This document shows, piece by piece, positions 40,001 to 52,000 of a DNA stretch of 64,000 nt. The notes under the pieces are model-generated. The model ran no database searches. It had not been told where the DNA came from and saw only the letters and a program-made list of their open reading frames with translations. Source of the stretch: Bostrychus sinensis (taxonomy: Eukaryota; Chordata; Actinopteri; Gobiiformes; Eleotridae); assembly GCA_020698575.1 (NCBI GenBank), contig CM036255.1, positions 144,501-208,500 of the forward strand, written 5' to 3'. How positions within the stretch are numbered: the stretch's first letter is position 1; each line of letters opens with the position of its first letter. Both the position numbers and the translations under genes were made by a program.

Positions 40001-43000
40001 CAGTGCCGCTCTCCATCCGTGTCCCCCAGCAGACAGGGGGTGCCGGGGGCTGTTCTGGCTCAGGAACTGACCCTGTTCCAGCTGTATCTCCAGGGAGGAA
40101 ACCCCTTTGAGATGCACATTGAGCAGAAAGAGGAGGAGAGCGAGGACGTGTTGGCTTCGAATGGGGTAGGTTTGTTGTTGTACTCCTAGGCAGTTAAACT
40201 GCCTCATCAAACCAAACCCCCAAAGTTCAGTGGCTTAGAGGAGGGGTGTCAATCTCAGTCAGAGTGGGTGCCAAAATTAGAAAAACAGTCTGTGTCATGG
40301 GCCGAGTATTGTATAAATAATAAAACCACCTGTATAACCAACTGTATTTTTGTTCTCAGTTAGACTACAATAGGCTTTTTAACATAGAATTTAACATAGA
40401 ATATGTTTTACTTCACCACAGAATTACAAATTAAGATTTGTGGTTTTATATTTGTTTTGAATTTAAATTTAGAACTGAACAAATAACAACAAAGAAGCCA
40501 CAGACTCAAACACTCAGACTGTCTGACTAACAAACTACTGACCAATTATTTATTTATGAAGTATTATTTATTCCCACAGTTACCTGACTCATAATATAAG
40601 ACAGGTTTTCACCAGATCCACTCTGTTTCACTGTGACAGTGGGTTCAAACAGCAGACAAACATTTAGGTGTAGGACATGCCCCTATGTGAATGAATATTA
40701 ACACAATTTTAAGCCTGCAGTGGAGTCAGCACCTACAAAGAAATAGGTATTGTACTTTACTTTTATTGAGCAAACCACTGTCCACCCCTCTGTCCTTTGC
40801 AGGACCCAGTGTGGAGCTGGTTTATATGTCTTTCTGTGTGGGGTTAGCTCTGTTCACTGCGTGTAAATTAGTGCATTATGGAGCACTTTGTAGCGAGGGA
40901 GAGGGGGAAAGAGTGATGTGGGGCAGTGCTGTGAATGAACTTGGACAACTCTTCTGCCTGATAACTTGGCTTTATTGACACAGTGTGACACAGGCTCTTT
41001 TTACACTGCCACTGTCTGTAGCTTCTGTTTTTGGAGATGGATTGAATTTTGTACGTGTGATGTTCTCCTTACAATACCGTGCAGTTAATAGCCTATTTTT
41101 ATTACTGCCACATTAGCTTAACAAACAAAGTGTAGGTTCTCCAGTTTTGACAGACAGTCCCACCTGTTTAAGAAGCTCCTGCTTTTACTGTCCACTTTTC
41201 TTTGTCCATTTTTTTTGCGGAAATGTCCCTGTCAATGACTCCTTCCTCTCTCTCTGCCTGCTCCTGCTGCTTGTTAAGTGTCACCTCTAAAACAACGGAG
41301 GAGAGGCAGTGCTGGTGAGCAAAAGTAGCCGCTTTTGCCGTGCATTATGGGAGATGTAGCTCAAACAGGATCGGAACAATATATCAGTGGGCCATTATTA
41401 ATATAGATTAGAAATTATTTTGTGGGCCAAAAGCAATTATCCTGCGGGTCGAAATTGGCCCGCAGGCCTTGTGTTTCACACCTGTGGCTTAGAGCCATTG
41501 AAATAATAATAATAATAATAATTCATCGAATTTATATAGCGCTTTTTTGGACACTCAAAGACGCTTTACAATTGATCAATTATTCATTCACTCCTCAGTC
41601 ACACTTGGTGGTGGTGAGCTACTTCTGTAGCCACAGCTGCCCTGGGGCAGACTGACGGAAGCGTGGCTGCCAATCTGCGCCAACGGCTCCTCCGACCACC
41701 ACCAAACACAGCCACACTAACATTCACACAGGCAAGGTGGGTGAAGTGTCTTGCCCAGGGACACAACGACAGTATGCGCTTCAGATGGGATTCGAACCGG
41801 CTACCCTCCGGTTGCTGGGCGAATGCTTAACCCACTGCGCCACCATCGCCCCAATACTCATGTTCACTGTCATGTGAGTCTGATTTGATATATTTTGATA
41901 TGTATTTGCATGCTTACCTACAAAAGCAAAATCTCATTCAGAGCCTGGGAGAATCCTAAGCTTCTGATGTTTTTCAGCTTGTTGTGAAGGCTTAATTTAA
42001 TTTTCCAATTCTACTGTCCCATTTTTCAAGTCGTTTACACTGTACAGTTTGAAATGGCTCTTGATTAGGCTTGTATGTCCACTGAGGGGTGCTGAAGTTT
42101 TTACAGTCAAATTCACCATTTGTTTAGAAGCTAGGACCTCAAAATAGCAAATGAATTCCAATTGATATTGTTACAGCTAGAGGAGACGTATGCTTTGAAA
42201 TAGACCTGATACATTTAAAATGGGAAAATTATTACAGTCTCCTGTAATGATTAGGGGTGTAACTCGCCACTTTGGTCACAATAAGATAGAATATCGATAG
42301 AGTGGACTGGTTATACAATATCTGGTGATACCTCAGAGACTGCCATATGATCACGAAATTATGTAATATAAGGGCTCACGATTGATATATCAGTGTTATC
42401 TGCTTATTTACCAAATATTTAGTCTAAATTAAAAACTATTGCGTATATAATATTATCTTTATTTTATTACAATAAAACTGAACATTCAGATTAAATTTAA
42501 ATGTTTTTTATTAGTGATTATAACGTTTTAAATTGTTTAGATTCAGTTAGAATAAAGTGAACATATAAAGAGATTGCTCTCAAGTATATTCGTGTTTATA
42601 AAGTTGTAAATTGTTCAGTTCTCGCTTTAACACGGTAACTCTCACAAAAGCTGCAGTTTCTCATCTGTAGCTAATGTCAACAGAAGCAGATGCTTTAGAC
42701 CAGGGGTGTCAAACTCAATTGGAGTGGGGGCCAAAATTAGATAACCAGTCTTGGTTGCGGGCCAAAGAGTATTGTAAAAATAATAAAGCCAGCCTACTAT
42801 ATTTTTGTTCTCTTAGGCTGCAATAGGCTTTACAATAGGCTTACATAGACTACTGACTAACAAACTACTAAGCAATTATTATTCATGTATTATTGTTTAT
42901 TGCCCCTGTTACCTAACTCCTGATATAAGCCAGGTGTTTGCACGAGGTCCACTCTGTTTTACTGTGAGTACAAACAGCAGATAAACATTTAGGTGCATCC

Positions 43001-46000
43001 CATGCCCCTTTATATCAGTAAATATTAGGGCTGATTTAAATGTGCAGAGGAGTCAGCTCTACACACAAACACATATTGTACTGAGCAAACCACTGTCCAC
43101 TTCTCTGTTCTCTGCCGTGAATGAACTTAAAAAAGCTCTGATTACTTGGCTTTACTGACACAGTGTGACACAGGCTCTGTTTAAACCGCTGCTCTCTGTA
43201 GCTTCTGTTGTAGGAGATGGGGTTTGTACAGGAGATGTTACACTGCTGTGTGGTTAGAGCCTGTTTTTGTTACTGCCACATTAGCTCAACAAACAAAGTG
43301 TAGAGTGTTTACAGACAGTCCCACCTGTTTAAGAAGCTCCTGCTCTGACTGTCTCGTCTTCTTTGTCCATTTCATTTGGTGAAAGTTAAATGTCTTGTTA
43401 GAGAATGCCACTTGCTAAAACAGCGGGGGAGGGGCAGTGCCGGTGAGCAGTGGCAGCGCTTCTGCGGTGCATTATGGGAGATGTAGTTCAAACAGAATGA
43501 GCGCAATATATCGGCGGGCCATTTTTAATATAAATTAGAAATTATCTCATGGGCCAAAAGGAATTATCCTGCGGGCCGGATTTGGCCTGCGGGACTTGAG
43601 TTTGACACCCCTGCTTTAGACTCACTCGGGCAGCCCTGTGCTGTGCCAGGTTCATGAGTTTGTGAGTATTTTATTATTTTATTATTTTTATTTTTTAGCT
43701 GATGAATTAACTCTGGACTATGTTGCTCTAAACTTAAAAAAAAACTCAGGAACAAAGAGTTTTAGCAGACATTTCCCTCGCTAATTACTTTACTTTCGTT
43801 TACACTCAGTAAAGTTAGGCAGCGGAAGTAGAGAGAGGTGGTGCACCAGTTTCAAAATAAAACAAATTTCAAAATAAAAGCGTGCCTCGTATATTACAGT
43901 GAGATTGCACGATATTCATCGGTTTTTACATTTTGCATCGATACATGATTGTGGCTAATTATATCAATGCAAATTGATATGAAATAATTGCGTTTTGTTA
44001 CGCCCCTAGTAATGATGTTGAATTTGTTCAAATTGATATGTATAATTCTGATATTAAACTAGGTAAGGTAAAAATTGTCATATGTACAACTCACAAATGA
44101 GGCTCTGAAGGCTCCATCTTTGGTCAGTCTGCTGCTCTCTTTTATTTCATCAGTGTGGTACCAGTTTGAGAATTTTTTCTTGTATAAAGTGTTAAATTTA
44201 GAATATTATTAATTTGATTAGGTGTCTATAAATGGTTTATTAATTAAATTATTGTTAATTACACATTTATTATTGCTTTATTACTGCTTAAACTATATAT
44301 AAGGCAGTTTAACTGTTATTAGGCTCACTATTCTGTGTTAATTTTTCCTAGCCTAGTGTTTGGTCAGTGAATGCAACTTAGCTACCGCATTAACGCATAG
44401 CCTTGCGAGAGTGTTTTTTTTAAGTTCTACTAGTTGTACGGCACTCACGGCTCACCCGCATGGACAGAACAAAAATTGCTGTCTGTGCCCAAGCTAGAGG
44501 CCAAACAACGCAGCAAACTGTTCCATACTACCAACTGCTGTTATTGTCAACTGACCTGTTGAATCCAGTAAAGTTCATAAACGAAGAAGATATCATACCC
44601 ACACACCTCCATCAGAAACCGAAGCTAATCAGTGCACCGCAAGAGGTAAAGCACGACAATACCTATGGTCATCTCTGCACTGTGTTTTGTGTGTCTTGTA
44701 AGCTCATGTGAGCCCGTCTCAAGGGTGCGTGACAAGAAAATGATTTATGCATTCTTACACTGAGAGCGTAACCCAGAGGTTCCGCTAGATTTTTATTTGG
44801 TCAGTAAGTTTGGCCGGCAGTGTTTGAAAATTCCAGCCTTTAACGAGATGTACCAGCCATTTATTTAAATAACAGAATAACAATCATATCGAACTCGTGA
44901 CTGATTCAGTAATATACACTACATTCCAAATTATTATGCAAATTGTGTTTAAGTGTCATAAAGGTAAAATGTTTTGTTCCCCATTGAAACTCATGGATGG
45001 TGTTGTGTCTCAGGGCTATTTGGGTCAGTGAAATCAATCTCAGACACCTGTGCCAATTAGTGTGCCAGGTAAGTCCAATTAAAGGAAAAACTACTTAAGA
45101 AGGACGTTTCAAATTATTAAGCAGACCATCATTTTCAAGCAATATGGGAAAGAAAAAGGATCTCTCTAGTGCCGAAAAGTCTGAAATAGTTGAATACCTT
45201 GGACAAGGTATGAAAACCTTCGATATTTCACGAAAACTTAGGGGTGATTATCGTACTATTAAGAGATTTGTAGCTGATTCAGAGCACACACGGATTCATG
45301 CAGATTAAGGCACAATGAGGAAGGTTTCTGCCAGACAAATACATTGGATTAAGAGAGCAGCTGCTAAAATGCCATTACAAAGCAGAAAACAGGTATTTGA
45401 AGCTGCTGGGCCTCTGGAGTCTCGCGAACATCAAGGTGTAGGATCCTCCAGAGGCTTGCAGTTATGCATAAACCTTCTATTCGGCCACCCTTAACCAATG
45501 CTTACAAGCAGACACGGCTCCAGTGGGCCCAGAAATACAGGAAGACTAATTTTCAAACAGTCTTGTTCACTGATGAGTGCCATGCAACATGGATGGCCCC
45601 CATGGATGGAGTGGTGGATGGTTGCTGGATGGCCACCATGTCCCAACAAGGCTGTGACATCAGCAAGGAGGTGGCGGAGTCATGTTTTGGGCCGGAATCA
45701 TGGGGAGAAAGCTGGTCGGTTAAGGTCCCTGAAGACATGAAAATGACCTCTGTAAAATATGTGGAGTTTCTGACTGACCACTTTCTTCCATGGTACAAAA
45801 AGAACTGTGCTTTCTGTAGCAAAATCATCTTCATGCATGACAATGCACCATCTCATGCTGCAAGGAATACCTCTGCATCATTGGTTGCTATGGGCATAAA
45901 AGAAGAGAAACTCATGGTGTGGCCCCCATCCTCCTCTGACCTCAACCCTACTGAGAACCTTTGGAGCATCCTCAAGTGAAACATCTCTGAGGGCAGGAGG

Positions 46001-49000
46001 CAGTTCACATCCAAACAGCAGCTCTGGGAGGCTATTCTGACATCCTGAAATTAAAGCAGAAACTCTCCACAAACTCACAAGTTCAATGGATTCAAGAATT
46101 ATGAAGCTCCTATCAAATAAGGGGTCCTATGTTAAAATATAACTTGACCTGTTAAGATGTTTTGATTGAAATAGCTTTTGATTTCAGTACTATGCTAATG
46201 CTTCTAATTGAAAAATAAACAAATGAACATTTTCAGTTCTTTACAACAACGTGGCTTGAAACTCTGTTGTACATAATAATTTGGAACAGTGTTTTTATTT
46301 TTGAAAAAAATACTGTTATTATTGGGAGGTTTGTTCAATGACATTCGATTTGTACTCTAAATGTTGATGACTTGAAAATTATAATGAGTGTCATTTATGT
46401 TGATTATTTGGCAAAATCAGAGAAAAATATAATTTGCATAATAATTTGGAACGCGGTGTAAAATGGTCATTCTGCGCATTTGTGAGTGAATAAGACTATC
46501 AGATAAAGCCTTAATTTACACACAAATACGATAATGCAGACGCATGATAGTCCAGACGCACAACAGCACTGGGACGCACAGGTGGGTAGAAAAGCACCTG
46601 TGCGTCAACTCATTCATCTCCGAGTTCCTTAAATTAAACAATAATAAATCGTAACAAAAGTGAATGTTCATTTGTAGGTCTAATGCATAAGAGCATTGTC
46701 AAAATGGGCTTTTTAAAATCCTTTGTTAGAATACTATGCGTGTCTTTACGCACCAGGGCGTCTCTCCTGGTTGCGCAGTGTTTTAACTGTTTAATGTTAA
46801 ACCAAAAAGGAGGATGACATACAGTATTTGTATTCTCATAATTGCTGCTCATTTATGCACTTTACTACTTTTATTTGACTTTTATTTTAGTCCTGGGGAG
46901 AACGAGATGTGCGTTCTGGGCACTAGTGCAAGGTGACCTAAAAAACTCATGATGGATGTTTAATTAGCCTACAGTGCGCTAACATCAAGCTTGTTTTAGC
47001 ACAAGAACAATCTGACATTAAAACAGATGCAGCCACAGGCCAACTCCTGACCTGTGGCTGCGCGCATGGTTCCCACGAGGAGCGACCCAGTCCAGTTGTC
47101 CGCGATTACTCTAGTGCAGGGGTGTCAAACTCAGTTCATGGTTCGGGCCGAAATTCAACAATCATAGTAGGTCACGGGCCGAACATGACATAAATAAATT
47201 ATAGTATAAAAGTGTACATTTAAATTGTATCATTTTTATAGTTATTTTTGGACACTGGGACAAGGGCACTGTGTAATATGCTTTGCAGATTTCATTCATT
47301 CATTTCATTAAAAATGGTATTTATAGTTTATCATAACAAACCTATCAGGTGCTGATATAATACTGTCTCACTTTTTTAAAATTTGATGACAGCAGCTTGT
47401 GTCAAAAACATTTTTAGTGTAGCCCTGCTCAAGGCCAGAAGACCACAAGCATCCAATATATCCAATACTAATAACAGTATTAAAACACGTTTTATTCCTA
47501 GTCTTGTTTCTTGGTCTCAGTCCAGCTTTTTTTAGTAAGCATTTCACATTTGTTGTCTTTTTCACACATTTGAGACCTGTTGCTTCTATCAAAAATTAGC
47601 ATTTATTTTTTATGAAGTGGTAATATATTTTTATCTTGTGACTATAATGTTTAATTTGCTTCTACCACTGCATTCTATAATTTTTATACACAGTGTCCCA
47701 ACATTTAGTTTGAGTCTGTTATAGTTCTGTGAAGACAAGGGGACACAGAACTGTCCCTCTGTCCAGAGCTGATCAGTGCTGTGTCCTCTGTGAGCTCACA
47801 GCAGCTTCATTTTGTGACTTTGCTTTATTAAACCCCCAGCTCTGCTGTGAGACCACACTCCTTTACCTTCTGTAGCTTCTGCTTTGTCCAGCTTTTTGTA
47901 CTTGTTGTGACTTTTGCTTCAGAGCGTGTTCTTTACTGAGCCTGTGGTCACATTAGCTCTACATTAGCTCCACATTTAGCGCTGCTCTTGAGTCCACAGA
48001 CTCTCTTCCTCCAAGTGAGTTTAAAAGCCCTGCTCTCACTCTTCACTTTTCCTCTGTTCAGTTATTTCGGGGTAAAGTCTCTCTGAAGCACGTGCACGGA
48101 GCAGCTCTGTTGGAGATGAGACAAGTCATAGCAGCAGCGGGGGAGAAGCGGTGCGCTACGGAGCTGCTGCAGTGCATTATGGGACTCGTAGTTCTCGCGG
48201 TAAAAATGCTAAATGATTTTTAAAGGACAAAAGGCCAAGAAGCGAGCAATGAGACTGTGATTTTTCAAGGCCTAGCCAGACAGATGTGGGGTCCCCTTCC
48301 ACCCATTCTGCCACAAATCTTAAATTAGATGCCAACTGATACAGCTTAAAGTTCGGTACATCTAGACCTCCTTTGGAGATGGGAAGCTGTAATTTTGAAA
48401 ATTTAAGCCTTGGTTTCCTCTTATGCCATATAAAGTCACTCAGCCAACCATTAAGTAGCTTCAAAGCTTTGTTTGACATCAACAATGGGATCATCTGTAA
48501 GGGATACAATAATCTTGGAAGCACGTTCATCTTAATTATTGACTACCAAGCAAAGAGAGGGGAAGTGAGTTCCATCTTTCTAGATCCTTTCTAATAGTAT
48601 CTAGAAGAGGTGTGAAATTAGCCCTAAACAACTGATGAAACATGGGAGTAATTTGAATACCAAGGTAGACAAAGCTTGATAATGACCAACGAAAAGGGAA
48701 TGGCGCTAATGTGCTAGTTTTATCTCTGAGGCTACCCATTGGCATGGCAAGGGATTTAGAAAAAATTATTTTTCAGCCTGAAAATGTTCCAAATCTCTGA
48801 ATCAGTTCAATAAGTCTAGGAATAGATGATTGAGGTTCTGTTATATACAATAGGACATCGTCAGCGTACAGTGAGATTTTATGCTGAGTTCCACCAGCAC
48901 AGACCCCCCGTATGATCAGGTCTCGCCTGATGGACTCAGCCAAAGGCTCCACTGCCAAGGAAAATAGTGCAGGACTGAGAGGGCAACCCTGGCGCGCAGA

Positions 49001-52000
49001 GCGGTGCAGTGAAAAACTGTCAGACCTACAGCCATTTGTGATCACTGAGGCCAGGGGGTTATTGTACAGTAACTTTACCCATCGTATAAATGTTTCTCCT
49101 AAATCAAATGAATGTAGAATATGATGCAGATAAGGCCACTCGACACGGTCGAAGGCCTTCTCTGCATCTAGTGAGATGACCAAACTGTCCGTGTCTTGTA
49201 CTTGACATATATTAATGATATTCCAAAGTCTTCTAATGTTATGACTGGAGCTCCTACCCTTAATGAAGCCTGTCTGGTCCTCTTTCACTATGAAGGGCAA
49301 AACCTTTTCCAATCACCGTGCCAGAATTTTGGATAATAATTTAAGATCTTGATTTAACAAGGCAATAGGCCTATAGCTAGGGCAGTGTTCTGAGTTTTTG
49401 CCTTTTTTAAGGATAAGAGTAATATCTGCTTCCCTTGATGACTGGGGAAGAGAGCACGAGATGAATGAATGCTCTAGCATGGCCAGAAAAGGTTGCCTGG
49501 AAAATCCAGACTGATATGTCTCTGTGTTATTCTGCAGAGAAATATCAGTCTGGTCACCACGCCGTCCGCAGTGGTTTACTCAAATCCAAACATACCGTGC
49601 ATTTTGATTGGTTTATTTAAGTCACGTGTTCTTCGCGAGCAGCGTCACTCGTACGCGTCTCCTCGCCGACAACAATCAAGATGGCGCACCGAGGAGCCGA
49701 GAGTTTGTTTCATTCAGCGGTATGGTACGGTAATGTTGAAATAACTCCCTCGTTCCTCCCTCGTGGCTTCACTACTCCGTTTGTTTACTTTCTCACTTTC
49801 TTGTCGCTTTGTTAACGTCACGGCCGCCATTTTCTGATTGGCTAACTCCGCTGTTCGTTAAATCGGGTTTGCTCCGCCCTAGAAATCGAATTGATTCTAA
49901 GGCGACCAGACTCATCCGCTGGTACAGCGGTGAGTCTGGAATCTCCAGGCAACAGAAAAGGGTCTAGCAGCATATGATGGAACTCTTTGTAAAAGTCACA
50001 AGTCAAACCATCTGGCCCGAGAGCTTTACCTGATTGCAACGCCTTTAGCGCCAGGAGGGCCTCCTCTTTGGTAATAGGAGCATTTAATTCAGCTTTCTGA
50101 GTCTCAGAGATAGTAGGTAGAGTTAAGCCTGACAGAAAGGACACCATTTCCTCAGAAGCTCCTGGAGATAGGTCTGACTCGTAAAGTTGTTTGTAAAACT
50201 CCTTGAATGTATTATTATTAATATTTGTATTGTCAAAATAACGATTGCCAGTAGCGTCAATAATCGAAATAATTATTTGAGGATCAGTCTGGGCCTTCGT
50301 TAGGCACGATAAATATCTGCTAGGTTTATTACCAAACTCATATAGCCTCTGCTTGGAGAAAAGAAGAGCATTTTTAGCTTGCTGAGTTAGCAAACCATTT
50401 AAAGCGGCTTGTACAGCACACTTATCCTGCAATAATAATGGGTCCGATGATGTAGTTAACACTTTAATATCCTGCAATTTATTTTCAAGCTTTTTTTGTT
50501 GCTCCATCTGCTTTCATTTTTTGGAGGCAGAATAGCCAATAACTAGACCCCTGATAAATGCCTTTGATGTCTCCCACAACAGGGAGGGATTATCGCTAGA
50601 CTGTGAATTGATATCAAAAAAGATTTTAAATTCGCTAGTAAAATACGATGTAAATGTGTCATCTTTCAAAAGGCGCATATCAAACCTCTACCTCCTATTC
50701 CTTGCAGAAATACCAACAGCAGTCAATTCTAGATACAGCATAGCATGATCACTAACCACAATATTTCCAATTTCACAAGAAGAGACCTGTTGTATCTGAG
50801 ACTTGGGAATGAAGAAATAATCAATACGAGTATGGCATTTGTGAGGAGGAGAGTAAAAAGTAAACTCTTTGTTAGTGGGGTGAAGAGTCCGCCAAACATC
50901 AGCTAGACACATTTCATCACAAATGGCAGATAGGTTATGAGCTTGACTGGTTAAGGGTGAGCTTCGAGAAGGACATCTATCCACCAAAGGATTAAGTAAG
51001 CAGTTAAAATCGCCTCCCACTAGGGCAATGGCGGAAGAGAATTCAGAGAATTCAGAGAATGTTTTAGTCAAGAAATCTGGGGAATAATTTGGTGGGCAGT
51101 ACATATTCATAATAGTAATTTCTTCACCCTGCAAGATACCCTTAATAATAACATACCTCCCATATTCATCCTTGATACAAGTGTCTATCCGAAAAGGAAA
51201 ATTCCTATTCATAAGTATGACAACACCCCTGCTACTGGTTGTGGAAGAGGCAAAGTAAACCTGATTAATCCAGCCGTGTTTAAGTTTCAGATGCTCATTA
51301 TCATTAAGATGTGATTCCTGTAATAGCGCCACATCCACTTTCTCCCTTTTCAATAAGGCAATAACTTTCCTCTGTTTAATTTTTCCCCTCAGACCCCTAA
51401 CATTCCATGAGCAGACTTTAACCTTATTAGATGACATAATAACAGTTACTTAGATATGTGATTAAACTATGAGAATACAACAATTCTAAAAACTTGGATT
51501 TGCCCCTTAAACATGACATTAGACCAGTGCTGAGCAGAAAAAGAACATCCAGAAACACCAAGCACAGAAACGAAAGAACAACAAAGAACAGTGAACAGAA
51601 ACAAACAAAAGGGATTTGAGGGATCTCTCCCCAGGTTGTGTGGGGACCGCTTTCCTGAGAGGCACCTGAGAGAGATGCACAATCACCTTGCAGAAATGGC
51701 ATACCCCGTGGCAGGGAGCTACCTGAGCGCCCTAAAACATGTTATGCTGGGAGTAATTTTCCTTTAATGCAACAAAAATGCTGTTTATAGGCGGGCTGTG
51801 TATAATCCCATCCTAAACAGGAACACAGGGAATGAATTCAAGTCGAATCCAGTTAAATAGCTATAAAGGGACCCACAACCCACCGTCTTATCTAGGACCA
51901 CCAATATCTCCTCCATCAGTCCTTGTTTGCAACGCTGGATACATATGACAGAGCCTCCGCCGGTGAGAGGAAAGTTTTCCGTGAGCCGTTGAGTGACACC

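Noticed and set aside
41780..41853. tRNA gene on the minus strand
   Set aside because: A and B boxes are present but the cloverleaf is followed by SINE body and tail; tRNA-derived SINE head.
44460..44711. 83-codon plus-strand ORF
   Set aside because: No recognised domain; sits between two hAT elements and could be chance.
45553..45843. Minus-strand 96-codon ORF
   Set aside because: Shadow of the Tc1 transposase DDE region on the opposite strand.
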